Positions 1 to 7,259 of a stretch of DNA of 9,850 nucleotides are shown one piece after another. Within the stretch, counting starts at the first letter, position 1. Every line of letters begins with the position of its first letter. The notes beneath the pieces are model-generated. The model saw only the letters and a list, made by a program, of their open reading frames with translations, did not search any database and was not told where the DNA came from. The position numbers and the translations under genes were made by a program. This DNA comes from a candidate division SR1 bacterium (GTDB lineage Bacteria; Patescibacteriota; Gracilibacteria; Absconditabacterales; Absconditicoccaceae): contig BNUE01000040.1 in the NCBI GenBank assembly GCA_025997135.1, forward strand, positions 1-9,850, read 5' to 3'.

Positions 1-105
1 TAACTAGCGAAGGTGGTTATACGCATACATTTGATCAGGAAGGAGAACAGACTTTTATGTTTACATTTGAAGATAAACGAGGTAATACCTGAGAGATAGA
101 AGCAA
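1..105 (+). repeat. Direct repeat copy A (Ig-module coding)
   Basis: This stretch recurs at 934-1038 with only a few substitutions. The offset is 933 bases, exactly 311 codons, so the frame is kept. It encodes the end of one Ig-like module (EGGYTHTFDQEGEQTFMF and on to KRGN). The close match at synonymous positions suggests recent duplication of a three-module block or gene conversion. Confidence 0.9.
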
Positions 106-1514
106 CAACTAATAAAGTAGATAATACTGCTCCTAGCTTCACAGACATTACTCATTCACCAGATTGAGCTACAAATCAGGATGTAACTGTAACTGTAAAC
201 TGAGCTACTGATACCTGAGCAGGACTAGCAACTGAGGCATATAGTTTCGATGGAGGAGCTACTCGACAGAATGAAAACTATAAAGTGTATGAAGACAATC
301 AGCCTTCTTTGACTATTAAAATAAGAGATGCTGTCTGAAATATTACAGAGGAGTCTTACTGATTCAGTAATATTGATAAAAACGAAATTGAACTTTCCAT
401 AGCATACGATCCTATACAAACAGGAAACGACTCAATAACTGTAATCGCAACAATTACTAATTCTATATGATGAGACGCTCCAGCAGGCTGGACGAAGTCA
501 GGAGATACTCAGTATTTTCAGATATTTGACGGAGTAGCTGATAGTGACGAAAGCTATAGTGGAGATGTAGTATTTATAAATCATGTCTGAACGACAGGAT
601 CTGCAAGTTATACTCTCAGAATAGATAGAGAAAAACCTACATGTGATGTTCAACATTCAACGACAGGCTTCACAAACGGTAATGTAATAGCTAGTCTGAC
701 AGGTTGTAGTGAAGATATAGTAGATGATACTGAAGTTCATACATTCACAGAAAATGGAGATCATACCTTTAATTTCGTAGATCAACTCTGAAATACAGGC
801 TCAATAGTAGCTACAGTAGACCGAATTAGTGCAAGTGAATTAACAGGAAGCATCAGTTATTCAACTACTGAGCGAACTAGCTGAAGCATCATCGCTACAT
901 TGACCGTAAATAAAGATACTGCAGATGTAACCATAACTAGCGAAGGTGGTTATACGCATACTTTCGATCAGGAGGGAGAACAGACTTTTATGTTTACATT
1001 TGAAGATAAACGAGGTAATGCCTGAGAGGTAGAAGCAAGTACAAATAAAATAGATAATACCTCACCAAGCGTATCTGTATCTCATTCGCCTGATGAGTGA
1101 ACGATTTACACTGGAGTAACTGTAGCTATTACATCGAGTGATACCTGAGCAGGACTAGCAACTGAAGCTTATAGTTTCGATAATGGAGTTACATGGCAAT
1201 CAGAAAATACAATTTACATCATCGAAAATACAAGTTTTACAATCCAGGTTCGTGACTCTATCGGAAATGTAACCACAACACCATACGAAGTGACGAATAT
1301 TGATAATAGTTTGCCAGCTGTTGTAAATATTGATTATAATCCTCTCATAACTCGGCGAACTAATTGACCAGTAGTCGTAACTATTGACTTTAATAAGCCA
1401 ATCTTAGCCATTACTGACTGATGGATCCAAACCACACCTTTATCTGGTTGAGTAGATGCCTACAAGAAAATGTATGATGAAAATGCACTAGAAACAGTAG
1501 AATTTGAGGGATAA
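1..1514 (+). CDS. Ig-like repeat surface protein, 5'-partial and ending without an anchor
   Basis: The frame is already open at the window edge (first full codon at 3) and runs about 504 codons to TAA at 1512-1514, with about 17 in-frame TGA codons read as Gly. The protein is a chain of beta-rich, Thr/Ser/Asp/Asn-rich modules of about 80-100 residues. Module boundaries read like VDNTAPSFTD, IDNTSPSVSV or NIDNSLPAVV, and modules contain the phrase TGAGLATEAYSFD. This is typical of bacterial Ig-like domains in secreted adhesins and surface proteins. One Cys pair sits in the module at about 640-710. The order of modules repeats with a period of 311 codons. It is a paralogue of the gene that follows, but has no thrombospondin repeats and no S-layer-like C-terminus. 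It ends as ...ALETVEFEG, where such modules normally continue with a final beta strand, so it may be truncated. Any signal peptide lies outside the window. The exact ligand is unknown. Confidence 0.85.
204..382 (+). repeat. Inter-gene repeat, copy in first surface protein gene
   Basis: Nearly identical, synonymous sites included, to 2060-2238 in the downstream paralogue (offset about 1856). It encodes the Ig-like module from the Asp-Thr-Gly-Ala-Gly-Leu phrase through Glu-Asp-Asn-Gln-Pro-Ser to Phe-Ser-Asn-Ile-Asp-Lys. A shorter, more diverged third copy begins near 1140. Confidence 0.85.
934..1038 (+). repeat. Direct repeat copy B (Ig-module coding)
   Basis: Second copy of the stretch at 1-105, in the same frame of the same gene. 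Both copies are followed by an Asp-Asn-Thr-(Ala/Ser)-Pro-Ser module boundary, after which the sequences diverge more. The whole module order, not just this stretch, is therefore repeated. Confidence 0.9.
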
Positions 1515-1564
1515 TAAAAAAAGATAAAAAAATCTGACTTTAGCAATATAAAATTCTAAAAAGC

Positions 1565-4225
1565 GTGATAAAAACCTTCTTATCTCACTTCAAACAAAAA
1601 AAACTATTACTTGCTTTGACTCTCGTGATTTTCTGATTGTCTTTTGCGAATTTGAAAGTCTGGGGAGGTGCTATCTGAGACACTACAGGTAGAATTGGAA
1701 GTGTCCAAATCAATGTGACAAATATTGATAAGATAGCACCTGTCATTGCTGGTTTTAATACTTCTCCTGCCGCTCGAGCTGCAGATGGTGTGTTTTTAAC
1801 GATCATAGCTACAGATGCAGGAGGTTCAAATATAACTGGCTATTCATTTGATAATGGAGCTACTCGGCAGAGCTGAAATACAAAATTATACATCATAAAC
1901 ACAGGTGGAACCGCATTGGTACGTGATGCGGCAGGAAATATAAGTTCAGGAGCCGTATTTAGTGTAAATAATATAGACAAAACTGCTCCAAACTATACAA
2001 GCATCACTCATTCACCAGATTGAGATACAAATCAAGATGTCACCGTTACAATAAACTGAGCAAATGATACCTGAGCAGGACTAGCAACTGAGGCATATAG
2101 TTTCGATGGAGGAGCTACTCGGCAGGCTGAAAACTATAAAGTATATGAAGACAATCAGCCTTCTTTGACTATTAAAATAAGAGATGCTGTCTGAAATATT
2201 ACAGAGGAGCCTTACTGATTCAGTAATATTGATAAAGATGAATTACTGCTAGATATAGCACATTATCCAGCACCAGCACACTCTGGAGCGATAACTGTGA
2301 TGATCACTACAAATAAAACATGAGGTACGGCTCCAGCAGGCTGGACACAGGAGGATGCCACTACATATTCTCAGGTATTTAATGTAGATGATGGCACAGC
2401 CCAGACATTGACTGGAACGGTCCAGATAGAAAATTATGTATGAACTACAAATACAATAGATTATAGTCTGATGATAGACAAAGAGGTTCCAACTTGTGAT
2501 ATTAACTATTCAACTACAGGCTCCACAAACGGTAATGTAATAGCTGCACTAATAAATTGTAATGAAACTGTCATTCTGAGTGGAGGTACTCAGTCTAGCG
2601 AACAGACTATATTTACATATACTTTCACCTGAAACGGTAGTTATATATTTGAATATTCTGACTTATTATGAAACACTGGAAGCACACAAGCCACTGTGAA
2701 CTGGATAGATAGAGAAAGCCCATACGCTACATCTATTATTTATACTCCAAATAATACGTTCACTACTGGAAATGTGATAGTCCAGATCACTATAAATAAG
2801 CCTATTTTACGTCCAGATTGACGAAGTGGGGCTTCTACTGGGCTAAATTTTACTAAATCTTTTGAACATAATTTTTCAGGATATGTAATTCTGACCGATT
2901 TGATAGGTAACACTGGCACGGTAAATATCATTATATCACGAACAGCGGATGATACTGATGGTGATGGAGTGCCAGATTTCATAGAAAATCAAGATAACAC
3001 TGACCCAGATAATCCAAATAGCTTCAAAGATACTGATGGCGATGAGGTCCCAGACTACGTAGAAACCGAGGTAGACAATACTGATCCGAATAATAATGCG
3101 ACCGACCAAACGTGTCAGATTTCTTGTTCTCCTGCTAATTCTTACAAAGATAGTGATGGCGATGGAGTGCCAGATTATGTAGAAATAAAAGACTGAACCG
3201 ATCCTAGCGATCCTGATGATTTCAGAGATGATAATAACAACTGAATCCCAGACTACGTAGAGAGACACGCCAAACCACCTCAAATCATAGATGAGCAAAA
3301 AGTTATAGTTGGATGATGAGATGTGATAGTCCAGATCGAGATTAGTAAGCCAGTAGATAACATTGACGGACGAGAAAAATTAGACAATACCCACTTCCAG
3401 AAAAAATACGAAGAAAATACTCCTCCAGAATGAGATATTGTGATTCTGCAGGATTTTGATGGAAACGAACCAGTAGAGGAGATAATTCATGTGACTGAAG
3501 TCCACCATCCTACAATTCCACCTACTGACTGAGGATGATGAAGTGTGCCTGAATGGGTAACTGGCGGCTGAGGATGATGAGGATGAAATAATTTGAATAA
3601 AGATAATTGTCCAAATGATTCAGATTTTTCTCCTAGTTATTATGATGGTACCTGCTGAATAGATATATCACCAGATAGAGAACACTCAGCTGCAAATATC
3701 GATAACCCGTTGGCAAAAGGAATTCAGTATTTTATGGCTTATCGATGGGCTAAAAATCTCTGAATAACCGATAAACCGACATACGCTGATGCGAGAATGA
3801 ATTACACAATTACTAGAGCCGATATGGCAAAAATGATAGTAGTATTCTTAGAAACTCATACTGGATACGTTATGCAGATGTCAAACGCCCCTGAATGTAG
3901 CACTTTTGCTGATTTGGACGGTATCGATACAAGCAGACAGAAATATGTGGCGAAAGCGTGTCAGATGTGACTAATGGGTATCAAATGAACTGGTTATCTC
4001 CAAAATTTCCGTCCAAAAGATACAATCTCAAAAGCTGAAGTCTGAACTATTATTTCTAGGATATTATGGAAAGAGAAATATTATCAGAGCTGAAGTCTAT
4101 ATTATCAGAAGCATCTAAATGCACTACTCGAAGCTATGATTATCGAAGATGTGTCTCGTCCAACAATCCCTGAACTCAGAGGAAATGTGATGCTGATGCT
4201 GATGAAAGTGGAACTATTCTTATAA
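1565..4225 (+). CDS. Secreted surface protein: signal peptide, Ig-like repeats, thrombospondin type 3 repeats, S-layer-homology-like C-terminus
   Basis: 886 residues, with about 30 in-frame TGA codons read as Gly. I chose the GTG at 1565 because an in-frame TAG lies at 1541-1543, there is no ATG in between, and GTG gives a good signal peptide: basic start (HFKQKK), hydrophobic core (LLLALTLVIFGLSFA), with cleavage likely near residues 27-33. No clear Shine-Dalgarno is visible. Order of parts: Ig-like modules to about residue 460; Asp-rich thrombospondin type 3 repeats about 463-566 (DTDGDGVPDF, DTDGDEVPDY, DSDGDGVPDY), a known Ca2+-binding motif; another beta module about 575-640; a Gly-rich linker about 655-675; and a C-terminal region about 710-886. 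The last contains TITRADMAKMIV, ACQMGLMG and TISKAEVGTIISR, which look like S-layer homology units, and ends with ELRGNVMLMLM. I infer an exported, Ca2+-stabilised cell-surface protein attached through its C-terminus. It follows the first surface gene after a 50-base gap and is probably co-transcribed with it. Confidence 0.88.
2060..2238 (+). repeat. Inter-gene repeat, copy in second surface protein gene
   Basis: Partner of 204-382. The sequence flanking this block is clearly more diverged between the two genes than the block itself. That pattern fits local gene conversion or unequal recombination better than simple divergence after one duplication. Confidence 0.85.
2951..3260 (+). other. Thrombospondin type 3 Ca2+-binding repeat region
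   Basis: Four Asp-rich units spaced along this stretch carry the D-x-D-G-D-G-x-P-D core, three as DxDGDGVPD or a close variant and the last degenerate (DDNNNGIPDYVE). They are joined by DNTDP-type linkers. A Cys pair (TCQISC) lies between units two and three. In known proteins such repeats wrap around Ca2+ ions and form a stiff stalk, which suits a spacer between the Ig modules and the cell-surface anchor. Confidence 0.8.
3530..3586 (+). other. Gly-rich linker written largely with TGA codons
   Basis: This encodes two oligo-Gly runs (DGGGGS and TGGGGGGGN) around SVPEWV. Of the eleven glycines, seven are TGA, giving clusters such as TGA-GGA-TGA-TGA. It joins the beta-rich part to the C-terminal S-layer-like domain and is probably a flexible hinge. 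Under the standard code it would be a dense stop cluster. Confidence 0.8.
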
Positions 4226-4245
4226 ATAAAGGAAAAGAAAGAAAA

Positions 4246-4282
4246 AACTGAAGCCTTACTAAGTTATAGCGGGGCTTCAGTT
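4246..4282 (-). terminator. Hairpin terminator for ftsH, possibly bidirectional
   Basis: A perfect 10-bp inverted repeat (AACTGAAGCC at 4246-4255, GGCTTCAGTT at 4273-4282) has a 17-base loop. On the minus strand it is followed by a run of six T, so it is a good intrinsic terminator for ftsH, whose stop lies about 87 bases before it. On the plus strand it lies 20 bases after the surface-protein stop but is followed only by a weak T-rich stretch. It may still serve both convergent genes. Positions 4283-4368 hold nothing else I can recognise. Confidence 0.8.
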
Positions 4283-4368
4283 ATGTTTTATATATTCAAA
4301 GGATTTTTTATTCTTTATTATAATCATTTTTTAATAAAAGTCAAGAGCAATATTTAGCTTTATACTGT

Positions 4369-6249
4369 TTATTTGGCAGTATCTATCATTTCAGCAAACT
4401 CTTCGCCTGTGATAAACTCTTTGTCGATGAGTATAAGTGCTATATCTTCGATCTGCTTTTTATATTTTGTGATGATGTCTCTAGATATTTGGTAGGCTTC
4501 ATCGAGATATTGCTTAATCTTAGCGTCAATTTTCAAAGCTGTCGCTTCACTATATGGCTGGATGAAGGTGAAGTCTGGATTCTCTTCATAAACTACCATA
4601 CCCAGTTCTTCATCCATTCCGAATTTTGTGAGCATATTTCTGATGGTTTTATTCGCTCTCTCGAAGTCATTGGATGCACCAGTGGTAATCTGCTCTTTGC
4701 CGAAAAATATTTCTTCAGCAGCACGTCAGGCGAGCATAACAGAGAGTGATGAGAGGAGATACTGTTTGGAATATAGGTTTTTGTCTTCTGTCGGAGTAGT
4801 TCGAGTGACTCAGAGAGCGTGTCATCTGCGGACGATTGAAATCTTCTCGACTGGATCAGCGTCCTCCTGGATGTGAGCCAAAAGTGCGTGTCCGAGCTCG
4901 TGAAACGCAGTCAGCTTTTTTTCTTTTTCTTGGATTCATTTGGTCTTTTTCTCAGGTCACATAATGACTTTCTCGAGTGCATATTCGAAATCTTCCACCT
5001 CCAGAATCTCACGCTCATCTTTCGCGAGTCTAAGAGAGGCTTCATTGACTATGTTTTCGATATCAGCTCAAACCAGCCCGCTGGTTCTCTTGGTCAAAGA
5101 TTCCAGCTGAACTTTGTCAGAGACTTTTTTATCTTTGAGATAATACTGGAAAATCTCAGTTCTTTCCTCAGCTGTCGGAGCAGAGACGTAAATTTTCCTA
5201 TCAAACCTTCCAGCACGAAGCAGGGCAGGATCTAGGATGTCAGGGCGATTTGTAGCGGCTATCACGATTACGTTTGTGTCATTATCGAAGCCATCCATCT
5301 CCGTCAAAATCTGATTTAAAGTTTGCTCCTGTTCCTGATTTGATCAGTTATGACCTGCTCATCTCTTACGTCCTATAGCATCGATTTCATCGATAAAGAT
5401 TATGGCTTTTTCAGCATCTTTTGCCTGCTTAAATAGAGTTCTAACCTTAGCAGCTCACATTCCGACTAGCATTTCCATAAATTCTGAACCTGACACATTT
5501 ACGAAATGCACATCAGCCTCTCCAGCCACGGCACGAGCAAGTAAAGTCTTTCAACTTCCAGGTTCTCCATAGAGTAAAACACCTTTTGGATGTCTAGCTC
5601 AGACTTTTTTGTATTTTTCTGGATTTTTGAGATAATCGACGACTTCGATCAGTTCATTCTTGACTTCTTCCATCCCTGCGATGTCTGTGAATTTGGTTTT
5701 TTTCTTATCTTTGTCAGTTTTTTGTCATACTTTAATATTTAGCAGTCATCAAGCACCATTTCCCTTTCACATCATAAATTTAAAAATAAAGCTGAAAATT
5801 AATATCATCAGAATTATCCCACCGAACTGCTCTATAAACACCATAAACATCCCTTTTTCTGTGTATGTTGTAGTGAAAGTGGTGGCTCAGGTGAGGGAAA
5901 TTCACAGCTCTTCAATAGTGGTTTCGAGTGGTTTCTTGGTTGTGATCTCAATATATTGGTTCGTAGGTTTATCTTCTCCTAGAAATCCAGACTGTGAGCC
6001 AGTTTTTACGAAGACGAAACCTTTCAAATTCTTTCAATTATCAAGTGTAATTTTCTGGAAAGTTCAGCTCTGATAAAAAGCTAACCAATTGGAAAGGTTG
6101 ATTTCGCTGGTTTGTGTAATTTCATCGATAGGTTTGATTCAGCTTTCTTTTTCTACTTTTGCAGTATCTAGGATATTTGTCTGTAGAAACCAGAGAGCTA
6201 AGGTAAGAAGTATTAAAAATCAGATTACTTTTGAGATTGATTTTTTCAT
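4369..6249 (-). CDS. ftsH: ATP-dependent zinc metalloprotease FtsH
   Basis: Membrane-anchored AAA+ protease that unfolds and degrades damaged or short-lived membrane and soluble proteins as a hexamer. The product is 626 residues, normal for the family, with about 20 in-frame TGA codons read as Gly. Order of parts: TM helix about 8-25; extracytoplasmic domain to about 140; TM helix about 142-160 ([11 protein letters not shown]); Walker A GEPGSGKT 228-235, with Gly233 written as TGA; pore-region segment [11 protein letters not shown]; Walker [10 protein letters not shown] with Asp287-Glu288; second region of homology from about 332 ([20 protein letters not shown]); zinc site HELGH 450-454; and a likely third zinc ligand Asp528 in ASNDFERA. 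All key residues are present. I chose the ATG at 6247-6249 because it directly precedes a basic residue cluster and TM1. I see no clear Shine-Dalgarno. It converges with the surface-protein gene and lies downstream of the NYN gene on the same strand. Confidence 0.97.
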
Positions 6250-6273
6250 TTTGAGTGTTTTTGGGGTAAAAAA

Positions 6274-6300
6274 TGTAAAAAGACTTGATTTTTGAGATTT
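6274..6300 (-). repeat. 27-base leader repeat, ftsH copy
   Basis: Matches 6874-6900 with two mismatches at an offset of exactly 600 bases. It lies 24 bases upstream of the ftsH start. It also includes the -35 region of the plus-strand promoter, so it may be regulatory on either strand. Confidence 0.7.
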
Positions 6301-6312
6301 TTTGAGTATAAT
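6285..6312 (+). promoter_or_regulatory. Sigma70-type promoter for a short plus-strand transcript
   Basis: TTGATT (6285-6290) and a perfect TATAAT (6307-6312) are separated by 16 bases. The base context TTTTTTGAG-TATAAT closely matches the promoter of the small gene at the right end (TTTTTTTGAG-TATAAT, also 16-base spacing). No plus-strand protein gene follows within 900 bases, so the expected product is a short RNA with a start near 6319. Confidence 0.6.
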
Positions 6313-6316
6313 AGCA
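6308..6316 (-). promoter_or_regulatory. Possible ftsH promoter (extended -10), overlapping the plus-strand promoter
   Basis: On the minus strand, TGC-TATTAT (6316 to 6308) resembles an extended -10 element (TGn-TATAAT). It would start a transcript about 50 bases before the ftsH ATG. No good -35 element is seen. It shares bases with the plus-strand TATAAT, so the two promoters could compete. This is an inference from motif match only. Confidence 0.3.
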
Positions 6317-6318
6317 CA

Positions 6319-6372
6319 ATCACCATAAACGGGCAGGCTTAAAGTTTCGACTGATTGCTGGTCCCGTTTTTA
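6319..6372 (+). ncRNA. Candidate small RNA of about 50 nt with its own promoter and terminator
   Basis: It starts about seven bases after TATAAT and ends in an intrinsic-terminator shape. The stem is AAACGGG (6327-6333) with CCCGTTT (6363-6369), extended by CAG/CTG pairs (6334-6336 with 6358-6360) across a two-base bulge, and a T-run follows. The loop of about 21 bases (6337-6357) contains TTTCGACTG, which is free to pair with a target. I do not recognise a known RNA family. The alternative is that this is only a hairpin terminator for the NYN gene, whose stop codon (6370-6372) abuts it. However, the T-run lies on the plus-strand side, and that favours a plus-strand transcript. Confidence 0.4.
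6327..6371 (+). terminator. Intrinsic terminator hairpin between the NYN gene and ftsH
   Basis: A seven-base-pair GC-rich stem (AAACGGG with CCCGTTT) plus three inner pairs, followed on the plus strand by TTTTTATTT. On the minus strand the hairpin comes directly after the NYN stop codon but is followed by TTTATGG, a poor T-run. Termination is therefore probably strong on plus and weak on minus, which could allow some read-through from the NYN gene into ftsH. Confidence 0.6.
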
Positions 6373-6858
6373 TTTATCTAATTTTATATTATTTATAATA
6401 GTTTTTGTAATTACGAGTATATGACCATAAAACTGTTTTAACAAGCCAGAATATTTATGATTTGGGGTCATCAATAATAGTAGTTTATTTTTTTCTATCA
6501 AAAAATCAATTAAACAATGAAAATCGCCATCTCAACTGATAATAATCGCCTTATCGTAATTAGCAAACTCTCTAGCTGCGGCTCGCAGGACGAGTTCAGC
6601 ATCCACATTTCCCTTTACTACTTCTGCTCCATTTCTTTTGTAAGCGATTGTCGGCTTAAATACCAGGATAAACCCAGCTTTCTGTAACTTTGTATAAAGC
6701 TTCTGATTCCCCTCTACGAAACCGAGAAACATAAAAGCAGTATCTACAAAATACTTATTTTTCAGATATAACCTTAGTTTACGATAATCAAGTTCAAATC
6801 CCTGAGATCTTATTCATAGATTTAAGTTTTGTCAGTCGATAAAAGCGTAATTCTTCAT
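6370..6858 (-). CDS. NYN-domain (LabA/DUF88-like) PIN-fold protein, probable ribonuclease
   Basis: 162 residues in TGA=Gly code, with three TGA codons, two of them in signature motifs. It matches the NYN family over its whole length: N-terminal FIDGQNLNLG (Asp8, Asn11), central KGNVDAELVL (Asp86, Glu88) and C-terminal ISGDGDFHCL (Asp110, Asp112). These acidic residues form the metal site of PIN-like nucleases. Bacterial members are generally thought to act on RNA, but substrates are mostly unknown. I chose the ATG at 6856-6858 because it starts directly before the first conserved beta strand (MKNYAFID), the usual layout. It lies upstream of ftsH on the same strand, with a hairpin right after its stop, so joint transcription is uncertain. 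A 27-base leader repeat shared with ftsH lies just upstream. Confidence 0.88.
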
Positions 6859-6873
6859 CAGTATGTACAAAAG

Positions 6874-6900
6874 TGTAAAAAGATGTGATTTTTGAGATTT
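6874..6900 (-). repeat. 27-base leader repeat, NYN gene copy
   Basis: Second copy of the 6274-6300 element, lying 15 bases upstream of the NYN start codon. The plus-strand bases that follow do not form a good -10 here, so the shared property of the two copies is their position just upstream of minus-strand start codons. Confidence 0.7.
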
Positions 6901-7030
6901 ATAGCTTTATTAAATATAAAAAACAGTTTATAAAGTAAATAATTACACTAAATAATCAAGAGCTATTTTTTTTCACATTTGGGATGAGTTTTTCACAAAA
7001 TACATAAAACATATTATATCATAAAAACAA

Positions 7031-7108
7031 ATGAATGTTGGACTTTTTCACAAACTTACATTGTCAGATGCGTCAAAATGTATTTGAAAAAAGCTAGATG
7101 AAAAGTAG
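7031..7108 (+). CDS. Possible 25-residue small protein, weakly supported
   Basis: ATG to TAG, 25 codons with one TGA read as Gly. The product begins MNVGLFHKLT and ends GKKLDEK. It has no Shine-Dalgarno and no recognised motif, and it overlaps one TTTTTCACAAA repeat. It could equally be chance or a leader peptide. I list it because it is the only start-to-stop frame in this gap that does not read as simple A/T. Confidence 0.15.
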
Positions 7109-7259
7109 TAAAAATAAAATTCAGAAAAAATTCACAATGTGGCTTTATTGTTATTATTAAATATTTAAATTACTCTATCTATAAATATATAATTAAAGAA
7201 AAAATGGATGTGAATAAAATAAGATTGAAAATAAATTATAAAAAAATAAGATATTGATT

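Larger units (their letters stand above)
6859..7259. other. AT-rich intergenic region between divergent NYN gene and sufB
   Basis: About 400 bases with no convincing gene. It contains the leader repeat (6874-6900), three copies of TTTTTCACA (6969-6977, 6989-6997 and 7044-7052; the last two extend to TTTTTCACAAA), and one short open frame at 7031-7108. The latter part (7100-7259) is almost pure A/T. Promoters for the NYN gene and sufB should lie here, but I cannot pick out a convincing -35/-10 pair or a Shine-Dalgarno before sufB. Confidence 0.6.

Noticed and set aside
1..1514. Pseudogene riddled with TGA stops
   Set aside because: All interruptions are TGA, none TAA or TAG, and the same pattern occurs in conserved housekeeping genes. 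Recoding explains it.
1..2240. CRISPR-like or transposon repeats
   Set aside because: The repeats are long, frame-preserving and coding for Ig-like modules. There are no short palindromic units with spacers and no transposase.
2900..3196. A separate 98-residue Asp-rich protein starting at ATG 2900
   Set aside because: It is in frame with the large surface protein. Its apparent end is a TGA, which is Gly here.
2936..3298. A 120-residue open frame on the minus strand
   Set aside because: It is the complement of the repetitive Asp-rich repeat region, with Ile-rich low-complexity translation and no motif. A shadow of the real gene.
4873..5235. A 120-residue plus-strand frame inside ftsH
   Set aside because: It lies antisense to the highly conserved AAA+/protease region, and its composition is what the ftsH complement would give.
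5660..6073. A 137-residue plus-strand frame with hydrophobic segments
   Set aside because: It is antisense to the N-terminal membrane part of ftsH, whose frame, length and topology are well supported.
6337..6357. tRNA-like T-loop (TTTCGACTG) suggesting a tRNA or tmRNA end
   Set aside because: No acceptor stem, anticodon arm or D arm can be drawn around it, and the transcribed unit is too short.
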